Shown here: positions 16,520 through 25,549 of the stretch, one piece after another
Layout: the number at the start of each line of letters is the position of its first letter
How positions within the stretch are numbered: position 1 is the first letter of the stretch
Source: Bacteroidales bacterium UBA6377
GTDB taxonomy: Bacteria > Bacteroidota > Bacteroidia > Bacteroidales > UBA932
Assembly (NCBI GenBank): GCA_002438805.1
Contig: DJQV01000004.1
Span: 1-64,000, forward strand
Reading direction: 5' to 3'
Length of the DNA: 64,000 nucleotides
The notes under the pieces: generated by a model
Databases searched by the model: none
The model's input: the letters and a program-made list of their open reading frames with translations, nothing else
Told to the model about the DNA's origin: nothing
Position numbers and translations under genes: made by a program

Positions 16520-17172
16520 TATACGAACATTCCGTCTTTCATCTCAAGCCTGCGGTCGCAAAGCGCTGCGAGCTGGGGGTCGTGGGTGACTATCACTATC
16601 GTCTGTCCTATGGTGTCCCTCAGGTCGAAGAATATTTTGTGGATCTCCTGCTTGGTCACGGAGTCGAGATTCCCGGTCGGTTCATCAGCGAAAAGTACGG
16701 AAGGGCGGTTTATGATAGCCCTTGCTATGGCTGTGCGCTGCTGCTCGCCGCCGGAGAGTTCGGAGGGCTTGTGCGAGGCCCTGTCTTTCAGCCCGAGGTC
16801 GCTGAGCAGCCTCAAGGCTTCCGCTTTGGCCGTGGCGGATGATGTCCCCGCTATCAGTGCCGGTATCATCACGTTTTCGAGTGCGGTGAACTCCGGAAGC
16901 AGGTGGTGGGCCTGGAATACGAAGCCGATCTTGCGGCCTCTGAACGACGCGAGGGCATCGCTGCCGAGCCTGAGCACATCCTCGCCGTCTATGATGAGTC
17001 TTCCCCTGTCCGGAGTTGACAGTGTGCCGAGTATCTGGAGAAGGGTGGACTTGCCTGTGCCAGAGGCTCCCATTATCGAGACGGTCTCGGCCTTGTCCGC
17101 GCAGAAATCAATTCCTTTGAGCACTTCGAGCTGTCCGAAACTCTTGTGTATGTCGTTTGCTTCGATGATCAT
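16519..17172 (-). CDS. ABC transporter ATP-binding protein, LolD/MacB-like
   Basis: A 217-residue ABC ATPase: Walker A GASGTGKSTLLQ (about 35-46), signature LSGGEQQRTAIARA, Walker B VLFADEPTGNLD and the switch His in VTHD. The EPTGNLDS phrase and small size are typical of the LolD/MacB/FtsE group, which powers lipoprotein release or peptide export together with an FtsX/LolCE-type permease. No permease gene is adjacent, so the partner must be elsewhere. The promoter lies so close that the mRNA is predicted to be nearly leaderless. It is followed directly by trmN6. Confidence 0.85.
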   Translation of the reverse strand: MIIEANDIHKSFGQLEVLKGIDFCADKAETVSIMGASGTGKSTLLQILGTLSTPDRGRLIIDGEDVLRLGSDALASFRGRKIGFVFQAHHLLPEFTALENVMIPALIAGTSSATAKAEALRLLSDLGLKDRASHKPSELSGGEQQRTAIARAIINRPSVLFADEPTGNLDSVTKQEIHKIFFDLRDTIGQTIVIVTHDPQLAALCDRRLEMKDGMFV

Positions 17173-17179
17173 GTCAGTC

Positions 17180-17210
17180 CAAAGATAGGCCCAGTTTGGA
17201 AAATATCCAA
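17180..17210 (-). promoter_or_regulatory. Promoter of the lolD-like gene
   Basis: On the minus strand, TTG (complement of 17208-17210), 20 bp, then TATCTTTG (complement of 17180-17187). The ATG begins 7 bases after the box, predicting a leader of only about 4 bases and fixing the start at 17172. Confidence 0.75.
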
Positions 17211-17237
17211 AAACTTGCTGTCAAGGGCCGGAAAATT

Positions 17238-17267
17238 TTGTTTTTTCGCAAAAGGTCTTTATATTTG
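17238..17267 (+). promoter_or_regulatory. Promoter of tRNA-Pro
   Basis: TTG (17238-17240), 19 bp, TATATTTG (17260-17267). The predicted start of transcription is about 17271, 17 bases before the mature tRNA. It is divergent from the lolD promoter 28 bp away. Confidence 0.8.
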
Positions 17268-17287
17268 CAGTCCCAATCAAGGGAATT

Positions 17288-17361
17288 CGGGGTGTGGCGC
17301 AGTTGGCTAGCGCATCTGGTTTGGGACCAGAGGGTCCTGTGTTCGAGTCACAGTACCCCGA
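17288..17361 (+). tRNA. tRNA-Pro (UGG anticodon)
   Basis: A complete cloverleaf in 74 bases. The acceptor stem CGGGGTG pairs with TACCCCG (one G-U pair). The D arm is GCGC-AGTTGGCTA-GCGC and the anticodon arm TCTGG-TTTGGGA-CCAGA has anticodon TGG. The variable loop is GGGTC and the T arm CTGTG-TTCGAGT-CACAG. The 3' CCA is not encoded (CG follows the discriminator A), so it must be added by CCA-adding enzyme. Confidence 0.97.
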
Positions 17362-17404
17362 CGTTTGAGGACTGGCTTTCGTGGCCGGTCCTTTTTTGTT
17401 TATC

Positions 17405-19384
17405 ATGGATAAGGGGAGGCACTACCCAGAGGGGAGCATATACAGGATAGATTATTTCGCCCTGCTGCTTTGCATGGCGGTGGCGCATCTGGTGATAGGC
17501 AATCCGTTCTTCGGGGCGGCCGTGTATCTGTTTGCCAATATAGTCAAGGCTTTCCTGCTCTGCAATCTGGCCAGACTCCGGCACCGTGGCGGCAACCATT
17601 ATTTTTCTTCGTTGCTCATGGCTCTTGTGGCTGTCTGCGGTATGGCGGTGGCTTTTCTTTATCCCCCGCTCATGGGGAGACCTGATGCCAATTATGTCTC
17701 GCTGTTCGTGATCTCCTTGATGTTCAGAGATTATCTCTGTTCAAGCCCTGTCCATGCAGATGAGCATAAAGCCTCCCGTTGGGTCTACTTGTCTTTTGTG
17801 CAGCTCTGCTTCGATGCCGTGTGCATATATATGCTCTATGGGCGGGTCGCGGACCAGTATCTTCTCCCGTTCTCTGCCGTGGTAGTGTTGACAGGGCTGA
17901 TCAAACTAGCGTTTCCCGAAAAGAATGTGAGGGTGGACGGTGTCCTTGAGAACAAGTATGAGGAACTTGCGTCGTACAGGCTTTTTGAGGATATGAGCCT
18001 GTATTCGACCATTGCCCTCAATGTCGGGGTGATGGTGTTTTTCCTCTTCGTGCTGTTTCCTGTGGGCCCGGGGTTTGATCGGAAGGTCTATCTTGGCCTT
18101 TGTGTGTGGCTGATGGGGATTTATCTTGTGCTGTTGGTCTCTTCAGTTCTGCTGAAGCGTAGACTCCCGGGACTTGCGCTTGCCGAGTTTATCCTCGGGG
18201 CTCTGACCTGGATTCTCGGGGCGGTGCTGATGTTCCGCGAGGCGGGTCTTGTTGAGCGTATGGTGTGGACTTCCGTCTGGGGGATGGGTATGGCGCTGAT
18301 TTTTTCTGCCGTCAGGAAGTTCCATCTTGATTTCGAGGCGGTCGGAAGCATCTCGGACGATGGTTTGGACAGGACCAGTCTGGAGATAAGCAACACCATC
18401 ACCGCCACGGTCGCCTCCATCGTCTCGTCCGGGATAATGCTGCTTCTGATGGCCGTCTATGCGTTTGTCCTCCCGCTCAAACCGGGGATGGAGAGGGTCG
18501 GAATCTGGACTTTGCAGATCCCCGTGGCCTTCATGCTGGTGGCGCTGTTTTTCGCTTTCCGTCAGCCACTTGACTACCGCAACCGCGAGAAGCTGATGAA
18601 GTTCATCGAGTCTCGCTCCAAGACCGGGCAGATGCGTGAAAACCTCCGGAGCCTTTTTGTCAGCAAATACCGGATGCGCTTCGGAGTCAAGATACTCTGC
18701 ACTCTCGCGAAACCGTTTTTCCGTCTCAAGGTGTCGGGACGGGATAATCTGCGGCGGGAGGATTACCCGTCGGTCTTCGTATGCAACCACGGATTCATCT
18801 ACGGGCCCATCTCGGCAGTCATCTATCTTCCGACATATTTCCGTCCCTGGATACATAATGTCATGCTCGACAAGCAGACGGCATACCGAGAAATGTCCAA
18901 GTCTCTGGCCTTTCTCAAAAGGGTCATGGGCAAGAGGCTGGGCGGCTGGTTTATATGGCAGCTTACCCGGGCCACCTGCTGGGCGCTCAACTCCTGCAAC
19001 CCGATCCCTGTCGTGCGCGGCGCGTCCAGAGATGTGATGAGCACGTTCAAAGAGAGTCTGGAAGCGCTGGAGGACGGGGACAACATCCTGATTTTTCCGG
19101 AAAAACCGCGCAATCTGCTGAAAGCGGTGCCGGACTCCGAATACAAGGCCGACAATGTCCGTACTTTCTATACCGGATTTGCCCACATAGGGAAGATGTA
19201 TTTTGACCGCACTGGCAAATCCCTGCTTTTCTATCCGCTTTTCTCGGACCGTGCCACGCGAAGTTTCAGGATCGGAAAGCCGGTGGCCTATGACTCAAGC
19301 CTCGAACCGCATGAGAGCAAGCGGGTCCTTGCCGAGCAGCTTCAAGACGGGATGGAGGACCTGATAAGCCACTCTGGATTATAA
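17405..19384 (+). CDS. Polytopic membrane protein with a C-terminal PlsC-like acyltransferase domain
   Basis: A 659-residue protein. The first ~400 residues contain about ten hydrophobic segments, for example FALLLCMAVAHLVIGNPFFG, YSTIALNVGVMVFFLFVLFP and TVASIVSSGIMLLLMAVYAF. The last ~220 residues resemble a 1-acylglycerol-3-phosphate acyltransferase (LPLAT) domain: FVCNHGFIYGPISA (His462), PVVRG and FPEKPRN (from 564). The hallmark HxxxxD is HGFIYG here, so the Asp is a Gly, and FPEG is FPEK; catalysis by the usual mechanism is doubtful. ATG 17405 is chosen over an upstream GTG-type start that would begin close to the tRNA. It is probably inner-membrane; a role in lipid or surface-polymer acylation is inference only. 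A hairpin follows the stop. Confidence 0.7.
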   Translation: MDKGRHYPEGSIYRIDYFALLLCMAVAHLVIGNPFFGAAVYLFANIVKAFLLCNLARLRHRGGNHYFSSLLMALVAVCGMAVAFLYPPLMGRPDANYVSLFVISLMFRDYLCSSPVHADEHKASRWVYLSFVQLCFDAVCIYMLYGRVADQYLLPFSAVVVLTGLIKLAFPEKNVRVDGVLENKYEELASYRLFEDMSLYSTIALNVGVMVFFLFVLFPVGPGFDRKVYLGLCVWLMGIYLVLLVSSVLLKRRLPGLALAEFILGALTWILGAVLMFREAGLVERMVWTSVWGMGMALIFSAVRKFHLDFEAVGSISDDGLDRTSLEISNTITATVASIVSSGIMLLLMAVYAFVLPLKPGMERVGIWTLQIPVAFMLVALFFAFRQPLDYRNREKLMKFIESRSKTGQMRENLRSLFVSKYRMRFGVKILCTLAKPFFRLKVSGRDNLRREDYPSVFVCNHGFIYGPISAVIYLPTYFRPWIHNVMLDKQTAYREMSKSLAFLKRVMGKRLGGWFIWQLTRATCWALNSCNPIPVVRGASRDVMSTFKESLEALEDGDNILIFPEKPRNLLKAVPDSEYKADNVRTFYTGFAHIGKMYFDRTGKSLLFYPLFSDRATRSFRIGKPVAYDSSLEPHESKRVLAEQLQDGMEDLISHSGL

Positions 19385-19421
19385 AAATAATCCGCGGCGG
19401 CTTTTTGCAGCCGCAGCGGAT
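19384..19421 (-). terminator. Terminator of the transketolase operon
   Basis: ATCCGC-G-GCGGCT (19390-19402) pairs with AGCCGC-A-GCGGAT (19409-19421): two 6-bp stems separated by one G-A mismatch. On the minus strand the hairpin is followed by TATTTTTAT. In the plus direction there is no U run, so it mainly serves the minus-strand genes. Confidence 0.8.
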
Positions 19422-19445
19422 CATCTGAAACCCTGAATAGGGGGA

Positions 19446-20402
19446 TTATTTCTTGCGCGCAATCGCCTTCTTGGCTGCCTCGGCGATATGGGCCGCGTCA
19501 AGGCCATAGGCCTTCATCAGCTCAGCAGGAGTGCCGGACTGGCCGAAGCGGTCTTTGCCGTTGACAAACTCAAGGGCTGCCGGAGCGGCAGCGGCAAGCA
19601 CGCCGGCTACAGCCTCACCGAGACCTCCGGCCATGTTGTGCTCCTCGGCCACAACGGCGCAGCCGGTCTTGGCTACGGAAGCGATGATAGTCTTCTCATC
19701 AAGAGGCTTGACGGTGGCGACATTGAGCACCTCTGCGCTTATACCCTCAGCTTCAAGAGCTTCAGCGGCCTGAAGAGCCTCCCATACAAGGTGGCCGCAG
19801 CAGATGAGCGTCACATCGGTACCTTCATTGAGGTTGTAAATCTTGCCGATCTCGAACGGTTCATCAACGCCTGTGAAGTTAGGTACTGAAGGACGGCCGA
19901 AGCGCAGATATACCGGGCCCTCAAACTTGGCGGCGGCGATAGTGGCGTTCTTGGTCTGGTTGTAGTCGCAAGGCACGAGCACTGTCATGCCCGGAAGCGC
20001 ACGCATAAGGGCGATGTCTTCCATCGTCTGATGGGTAGCGCCGTCCTCCCCGAGGGTGATTCCGGCGTGTGAGGATGCGATCTTCACGTTGGTGTGGCCA
20101 TAGGCGACTTCCTGACGGAGCTGGTCATAGACGCGTCCTGTCACGAACTCTGCGAATGAACCGATGAAAGGGACCTTGCCGGTAAGGGCGAGACCGGCGG
20201 CCACGCCGACCATGTTGGCTTCCGCGATGCCGCACTGGATGAATCTCTCCGGGAACTCTTTCTGGAACGCGCCCATCTTGAGTGAACCCTTGAGGTCTGC
20301 CGTAAGAGCAAGCACGCGATCATCTGCGCGTCCTGCAATCACAAGACCCTCACCGAAACCGCTGCGGGTGTCGATTTTTCCTGTATCGATATATTTCTTC
20401 AT
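19446..20402 (-). CDS. Transketolase, C-terminal subunit
   Basis: A 318-residue protein equal to the pyrimidine-binding and C-terminal domains of transketolase. It shows the Glu-containing CGIAEANMVGVAAGLALTGK segment that activates thiamine diphosphate, FAEFVTGRVYDQLRQ, and SHAGITLGEDGATHQ with the catalytic His residues. Two-subunit transketolases of this kind pair with an N-terminal chain, encoded here directly upstream (ATG 20402 follows its stop by one base). Together they interconvert pentose-phosphate sugars in the cytoplasm. The C-terminal tail is Ala/Lys-rich (AEAAKKAIARKK). Confidence 0.93.
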   Translation of the reverse strand: MKKYIDTGKIDTRSGFGEGLVIAGRADDRVLALTADLKGSLKMGAFQKEFPERFIQCGIAEANMVGVAAGLALTGKVPFIGSFAEFVTGRVYDQLRQEVAYGHTNVKIASSHAGITLGEDGATHQTMEDIALMRALPGMTVLVPCDYNQTKNATIAAAKFEGPVYLRFGRPSVPNFTGVDEPFEIGKIYNLNEGTDVTLICCGHLVWEALQAAEALEAEGISAEVLNVATVKPLDEKTIIASVAKTGCAVVAEEHNMAGGLGEAVAGVLAAAAPAALEFVNGKDRFGQSGTPAELMKAYGLDAAHIAEAAKKAIARKK

Positions 20403-20403
20403 A

Positions 20404-21243
20404 CTAATAATCTCCTAATGTTTCAGGTAACTGCTTGAGAGCCGCCTCGCACTGCTCCGCTGACGGTGCCTTGCCGTGCCATGCGTTGGTGCCGCACATG
20501 AAATCGACACCGTAGCCCATCTGGGTCTTGAAAAGAATCATCTTAGGCTTGCCGTCAGCCTTGTGGGCAAGCTTGAATGCGTCGAGGATGCTCTGGTAGT
20601 CGTTGCCCTCGGCAATGATGACATCCCAGCCGAAAGCGCCCCATTTTTCACTCAGGTCCTCGACTCCGGTGATGGAAGTGGTCGGGCCGTCGATCTGCTG
20701 GCCGTTCCAGTCCGTGAATGCGATGAGGTTGTCCAGCTTGTGGAACTCGGCCCACATGCCGGCTTCCCAGATCTGGCCCTCCTCGCTCTCGCCGTCTCCG
20801 CAGAGGCAGTATACGCGGTTGTCGTCACCTGCCATCTTTTTGCCCTGGGCGATGCCCGCAGCCACGGACAGTCCCTGTCCCAGGGAGCCTGAAGGCTGGA
20901 AAATGCCCGGAAGCGCATCGGTCACGCAAGGGTGTCCCTGAAGGCGGCTTCCGAACTTGCGGAGCGTACCGAGTTCATGTACAGGGAAATAGCCTGCACG
21001 GGCGAGTTCAGCATAGAGCACCGGAGCGAGATGTCCGGCGGAGAGGATGAAAACATCCTGATCCTTGCCGCCGCGAGTCCATGTCTTCGGGTCCTGCTTC
21101 ATCTCGTTGAAATAAAGAGTCGTCATCACATCCGTGATGCCGAGAGATCCTCCCGGGTGGCCGGACTTGGCCGCAGTCACCATCCTGACGATGTCCCTGC
21201 GGACCTGGGAAGAGATCTTTGAAAGTTCTTCGATTGTTGCCAT
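20404..21243 (-). CDS. Transketolase, N-terminal (thiamine diphosphate-binding) subunit
   Basis: A 279-residue chain with the thiamine diphosphate/Mg motif CGDGESEEGQIWEA (GDG, followed by the Asn of TDWNG about 30 residues on). The substrate-channel His residues are in KSGHPGGSLG and SAGHLAPVLYA. It is the partner of the C-terminal subunit encoded immediately downstream. A TAACTTTG -7 box lies on the minus strand at 21282-21289, so the leader is about 35 bases. Confidence 0.93.
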   Translation of the reverse strand: MATIEELSKISSQVRRDIVRMVTAAKSGHPGGSLGITDVMTTLYFNEMKQDPKTWTRGGKDQDVFILSAGHLAPVLYAELARAGYFPVHELGTLRKFGSRLQGHPCVTDALPGIFQPSGSLGQGLSVAAGIAQGKKMAGDDNRVYCLCGDGESEEGQIWEAGMWAEFHKLDNLIAFTDWNGQQIDGPTTSITGVEDLSEKWGAFGWDVIIAEGNDYQSILDAFKLAHKADGKPKMILFKTQMGYGVDFMCGTNAWHGKAPSAEQCEAALKQLPETLGDY

Positions 21244-21281
21244 ATGATTATGTTGTGTATTAAGTCAGAACATACGGGACA

Positions 21282-21316
21282 CAAAGTTAAGAATAAAAAT
21301 TGATTTCTTATCTTTG
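21282..21316. promoter_or_regulatory. Divergent -7 boxes for transketolase and lepA
   Basis: Minus strand TAACTTTG (complement of 21282-21289) for the transketolase genes; plus strand TATCTTTG (21309-21316) for lepA. The lepA box ends 8 bases before ATG 21325 and 14 before the next in-frame ATG (21331). Neither has a clear TTG at the standard distance. Confidence 0.5.
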
Positions 21317-21324
21317 TACCCTAT

Positions 21325-23121
21325 ATGGAGATGAAGAACATAAGAAACTTTTGCATCATAGCGCATATTGACCACGGCAAGAGCACCTTGGCCGACAGGT
21401 TGCTTGAGCTGACCAGAACCCTCGGAGCCCGTGACATGGAGAATCAGGTCCTTGACGACATGGATCTCGAGAGAGAAAAGGGCATAACCATCAAGAGCCA
21501 CGCCATCCAGATGGTCCACACCTGCAAGGGGGAGCAGTACAAGCTCAACCTGATCGACACTCCGGGCCATGTGGATTTCTCTTACGAGGTCTCACGCTCC
21601 ATCGCCTCCTGCGAGGGGGCTTTGCTTGTGGTGGACGCCTCTCAGGGCGTGCAGGCACAGACCATCTCCAACCTTTACATGGCCATCGACCACGGGCTTG
21701 AAATCATCCCGGTGCTCAACAAGATAGACATGGAGTCGGCCCAGGTGGAACTCGTCACCGACGAGATCTGCGAACTGATCGGCTGCGACCCGCAGGATGT
21801 GTTCAAGGTTTCCGCACGCACCGGAGAAGGCGTCGCCCCGATCCTGGATGCCATAGTGGAGAAGATCCCCGCGCCGCAGGGCGACCCGCAGTCCCCACTC
21901 CAGGCCCTGATCTTCGACTCGGTTTTCAACTCGTTCCGCGGGGTCATAGCATATTTTAAAGTCAAGAACGGCTGTATCCGCAAGGGGGACAAGGTGAAGT
22001 TCTTCGCCACCGGGATGGAATACGAGGTGGAGGAAGTCGGTCACCTCAAGATGAAGCTCATCCCTTGCGAAGAGGTGGGATGCGGAGATGTGGGATATGT
22101 CATCACCGGCATCAAGAGCGCCGCCGAGGTCAAGGTCGGAGACACCATCACCCATGTGGCCCGCCCGTGCAGCGAGGCCATCGCCGGATTCGAGGAAGTG
22201 AAGCCGATGGTGTTCGCCGGCATGTACCCGGTGCAGGCCGACAAGTTCGAGGAGTTGCGCTCCGTGCTTGAGAAGTTCCAGCTCAACGATGCCTCGTTCG
22301 TCTACGAGCCGGAGAGTTCCCTGGCCCTCGGTTCCGGCTTCCGCTGCGGCTTCCTGGGACTGCTGCACCTTGAAATCGTGCAGGAACGCCTATTCCGTGA
22401 ATTCGACATGGATGTCATAACCACCGTTCCCAACGTGTCTTACAAGGTTTACACCACGCAAGGGGAGGTAATCGACGTGCACAACCCGTCAGGACTGCCG
22501 GCCCAGACCATGATCGATCATATCGAAGAACCGTACATCAGGGCCCAGATCATCTCCAAGTCCGAATTCTTCGGGCCCATCATGAAACTTTGTCTCGACA
22601 GGCGCGGCACCCTCATCGGCCAGCACTACATCACCGCCGACAGGGTGGAACTCAGCTACGACATGCCGCTTTCGGAGATCGTCTTTGATTTCTACGACAA
22701 GCTCAAGACCATCTCCAAGGGATACGCCTCATTCGACTACCACATCATAGGTTTCCGCCCGGCGAAGCTCGTCAAGCTCGACATCCTCCTCAACGGGGAG
22801 CCTGCCGACGCCCTCTCGACCCTCATCCACGAGGACAACGCCTACGACTTCGGGCGCAAGATGTGCCTCAAGCTCAAGGATCTCATACCGCGTCAGCAGT
22901 TCGACATCCCGGTACAGGCCGCCATCGGAGCGAAAATCATAGCCCGGGAGACGGTCAAGCAGGTCCGCAAGGACGTGACCGCCAAGTGCTATGGAGGCGA
23001 TGTGACCCGCAAGCGCAAGCTTCTGGAAAAGCAGAAGGAAGGCAAAAAAAGAATGCGCCAGATCGGCACCGTGCAGGTGCCCCAGAGCGCATTCATGGCT
23101 GTCCTGAAACTTGACTCCTAG
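21325..23121 (+). CDS. lepA: Elongation factor 4 (LepA), ribosome back-translocase GTPase
   Basis: A 598-residue translational GTPase. G1 is AHIDHGKSTLADR (13-25), G3 is DTPGHVDFSYEV and G4 is NKIDM. The LepA-specific C-terminal part (GGDVTRKRKLLEKQKEGKKR) is intact and the length is typical. It binds stalled or mistranslocated ribosomes at the inner membrane or in the cytoplasm. Start choice: ATG 21325 (MEMKNIRNF) or the ATG two codons later; the promoter predicts a very short leader. It overlaps the convergent P-type ATPase gene by 4 bases. Confidence 0.96.
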   Translation: MEMKNIRNFCIIAHIDHGKSTLADRLLELTRTLGARDMENQVLDDMDLEREKGITIKSHAIQMVHTCKGEQYKLNLIDTPGHVDFSYEVSRSIASCEGALLVVDASQGVQAQTISNLYMAIDHGLEIIPVLNKIDMESAQVELVTDEICELIGCDPQDVFKVSARTGEGVAPILDAIVEKIPAPQGDPQSPLQALIFDSVFNSFRGVIAYFKVKNGCIRKGDKVKFFATGMEYEVEEVGHLKMKLIPCEEVGCGDVGYVITGIKSAAEVKVGDTITHVARPCSEAIAGFEEVKPMVFAGMYPVQADKFEELRSVLEKFQLNDASFVYEPESSLALGSGFRCGFLGLLHLEIVQERLFREFDMDVITTVPNVSYKVYTTQGEVIDVHNPSGLPAQTMIDHIEEPYIRAQIISKSEFFGPIMKLCLDRRGTLIGQHYITADRVELSYDMPLSEIVFDFYDKLKTISKGYASFDYHIIGFRPAKLVKLDILLNGEPADALSTLIHEDNAYDFGRKMCLKLKDLIPRQQFDIPVQAAIGAKIIARETVKQVRKDVTAKCYGGDVTRKRKLLEKQKEGKKRMRQIGTVQVPQSAFMAVLKLDS

Positions 23122-24998
23122 CGCAAGGCGCGCATGGCGTTCAGCACTGCAAGCACTGTCACACCCACATCGGCGAATACAGCCATCCACATTCCGGCAA
23201 GACCGAATCCCGCGAGACAGAGCACGAGCAGCTTGATGCCTATCGCGAATATCGTATTCTCCCGTGCAATCTTTAGGGTGCGTCGCGCCACAGCTATGAC
23301 CTCCGCTATCTTGGAAGGCTTGTCATCCATCAGAACGACATCCGCAGCTTCGATGGCGGCATCCGATCCCAGACCGCCCATGGCTATGCCCACATCAGCA
23401 CGAGCAAGGACCGGAGCATCGTTGATGCCGTCCCCGACAAAGGCCGTCTTGCGTCCGGCGGGAGTCTTGGACATTATCTTCTCAAACCATGTCACCTTGT
23501 CGGCAGGAAGCAGTTCCGCGTGATACTCGTCAAGTCCAAGAGTCTCCGCCACGCTCTTTGCCACATCCTCGTGATCCCCGGTCAGCATCACCGTCCGCCC
23601 GACTCCTTCTGCCTTGAGGTCGGCTATGGCCTGCGCGGCATCGTCCTTGATCCTGTCGGAAATGACCACATGACCGACATACTCCCCGTTGATGGACATG
23701 TGGATTATGGTCCCCGGCTTCTCACAAGGATGCCACTTGGCCCCCTCGGCATCCATGAGTTTTGAATTCCCGACACATACCTTTTTGCCGTTCACCAAGG
23801 CGCAAACGCCCTGGCCGGCCACTTCAGTGACGTCCTCCACGGAGCAGCCGTCAGCCTCTTTGGGGTAGGCATTGCGCAGCGACATGGCGATAGGGTGGGT
23901 AGAGTAGCGCTCGACATGGGCTGCCATGTGCAGAAAGGTGTTTGCATCTATCTTTTCCGGGTGTACCACGTTGACCTCAAAAACGCCCTTTGTGAGGGTG
24001 CCGGTCTTGTCAAACACCACCGTCTCCACTGAAGCGAGGGCCTCAAGATAATTGGAACCCTTGACAAGCACGCCTTTGCGGGACGCGGCGCCTATCCCCC
24101 CGAAAAACGAGAGCGGCACAGATATTACCAATGCACAAGGGCAGGATACAACGAGGAATGTCAGAGCCCTGTAAAGCCAGGTCGGAAATGTGTCCTGGAA
24201 ATCTCCGGAGAACAAAGGCGGCAGCAGGGCCAGGAGCACGGCGCCCGCGACCACCACCGGAGTGTAAACCCGGGCGAAACGGGTGATGAAATTCTCGCTG
24301 CGCGATTTGTTTGACGACGCATGCTCCACGAGGTCGAGGATGCGCGAGGCCGTGGATTCGCCGAACGGTTTCGTCACCTTGACGGTCAGCACGCCGCTGA
24401 GGTTGACGCAGCCGGAGAAGATGTCATCCCCTTTGTGGACCGTGCGCGGCACGCTCTCTCCTGTCAGCGCCACCGTGTCCAGGCTGGAATCCCCTTCAAT
24501 TATGACCCCGTCCATCGGCACCCTCTCTCCGGGCTTCACCACCACACTCTCCCCGACAGACACGCTGTCCGGGCTGACAGTGAGCACTTTCCCGTCCCGC
24601 AGCACATTAGCGGTATCAGGCCGTATGTTCATCAGATGGGAAATCGACTTGCGGCTGCGGCCTTCGGCGATGGACTCGAAGAGTTCCCCGACATTGAAGA
24701 AAAGCATCACGAACACAGCCTCCGGAAACTGATTCTCAGCCCCTGGGAGGAAACCTATGGCAAGCGCGCCTATTGTAGCCACGCTCATCAGGAAATCCTC
24801 ATCAAGCGCCTCAAGTTTCAGAATGCTCTCTCCGGCCTCCTTGAGCACGTCGGCTCCGGCCACAAGGTAAGGCACAAGATACACAAGCAGCAACTGCCAG
24901 GTAGGCAGGGAGCAACTGCGCTCAACTATGTAGGCTACGACCAGCAGCAGGGCGGACACTATGATGCGGGCAAGGTCTTTTTTTTGTTCTTTTTCCAT
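23118..24998 (-). CDS. Zn/Cd/Pb-type P1B heavy-metal ATPase
   Basis: A 626-residue inner-membrane metal exporter. Visible: the CPC ion site (VVSCPCALVIS, Cys286 and Cys288), the phosphorylated Asp330 in FDKTGTLTKG, the SxxHP motif (YSTHPIA), GDGINDAP, and the last transmembrane segment with FADVGVTVLAVLNAMR. The KLL and D-x-G residues near the C terminus point to the divalent Zn/Cd/Pb subgroup (ZntA/CadA) rather than Cu. There is no N-terminal metal-binding (HMA) domain; the protein starts with a few charged residues and goes straight into the membrane. Promoter at 25039-25069. Confidence 0.92.
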   Translation of the reverse strand: MEKEQKKDLARIIVSALLLVVAYIVERSCSLPTWQLLLVYLVPYLVAGADVLKEAGESILKLEALDEDFLMSVATIGALAIGFLPGAENQFPEAVFVMLFFNVGELFESIAEGRSRKSISHLMNIRPDTANVLRDGKVLTVSPDSVSVGESVVVKPGERVPMDGVIIEGDSSLDTVALTGESVPRTVHKGDDIFSGCVNLSGVLTVKVTKPFGESTASRILDLVEHASSNKSRSENFITRFARVYTPVVVAGAVLLALLPPLFSGDFQDTFPTWLYRALTFLVVSCPCALVISVPLSFFGGIGAASRKGVLVKGSNYLEALASVETVVFDKTGTLTKGVFEVNVVHPEKIDANTFLHMAAHVERYSTHPIAMSLRNAYPKEADGCSVEDVTEVAGQGVCALVNGKKVCVGNSKLMDAEGAKWHPCEKPGTIIHMSINGEYVGHVVISDRIKDDAAQAIADLKAEGVGRTVMLTGDHEDVAKSVAETLGLDEYHAELLPADKVTWFEKIMSKTPAGRKTAFVGDGINDAPVLARADVGIAMGGLGSDAAIEAADVVLMDDKPSKIAEVIAVARRTLKIARENTIFAIGIKLLVLCLAGFGLAGMWMAVFADVGVTVLAVLNAMRALR

Positions 24999-25038
24999 TG
25001 TGTGTTCATTTTCGGGCTTTTACCCTATGTTTAGGTGG

Positions 25039-25069
25039 CAAAAGTAGATATTGGCGCAAGGGAGGTCAA
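25039..25069 (-). promoter_or_regulatory. Promoter of the heavy-metal ATPase gene
   Basis: On the minus strand, TTG (complement of 25067-25069), 20 bp, TACTTTTG (complement of 25039-25046). The predicted leader is about 37 bases. I saw no clear metal-regulator palindrome in it. Confidence 0.75.
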
Positions 25070-25091
25070 TCATCATTTGTGGGGATTTTCG

Positions 25092-25099
25092 TACCTTTG
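25092..25099 (+). promoter_or_regulatory. -7 box just before the YqaA-like gene
   Basis: TACCTTTG fits TAnnTTTG, 5 bases before GTG 25105. No TTG at 19-21 bp. It argues against the longer TTG start at 25051. Confidence 0.4.
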
Positions 25100-25104
25100 G
25101 GGCT

Positions 25105-25542
25105 GTGTTCGGATTGGAGAAACTTGGCCTTCTCGGCCTTTTCATAGGCAACATACTTGCCGCCACAGTCGTCCCGTTCAGCTCGGACGCCCTTTATATC
25201 GCAGTCCTCGCCGCCATCAAGGAGCCGGTGGCCTGCCTTGTCGTGGGTACGCTCGGCAACTGGATCGGCAGTCTTATCACTTATTTCGTGGGACGGATCG
25301 GGAAATGGGAATGGCTGGAGAAATGGTTCAAGGTAAAGCCTGAGACCCTCGAAAAGCAGAAGGCAAAGGTGGACAAGTACGGGGTCTGGCTCGCACTGAT
25401 AGCGTGGGTGCCGATAGTTGGGGATGTCTTCGTACTCGCACTCGGTTTCTACCGCACCCCGCCCGGCTGGACCGCTCTCCTGCTTCTGGTCGGCAAGGCC
25501 GTGCGCTTCATCGCATGGACCCTTATCTTCGGTATGTTCTGA
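25105..25542 (+). CDS. YqaA-family small membrane protein (VTT/SNARE-associated domain)
   Basis: A 145-residue inner-membrane protein. The sequence GLFIGNILAATVVPFSSDAL is the YqaA-type opening of the DedA/VTT fold, followed by VGTLGNWIGSLITYFVGR and the re-entrant WVPIVGDVFVLALGFYR. Family function is not settled; DedA relatives act in lipid-carrier or membrane homeostasis. No ATG exists at the expected N terminus. I chose GTG 25105 because it begins just ahead of the first membrane segment and a TACCTTTG -7 box ends 5 bases before it, predicting a near-leaderless mRNA. TTG 25051 is the longer alternative. Confidence 0.75.
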   Translation: MFGLEKLGLLGLFIGNILAATVVPFSSDALYIAVLAAIKEPVACLVVGTLGNWIGSLITYFVGRIGKWEWLEKWFKVKPETLEKQKAKVDKYGVWLALIAWVPIVGDVFVLALGFYRTPPGWTALLLLVGKAVRFIAWTLIFGMF

Positions 25543-25549
25543 GAGGGCT

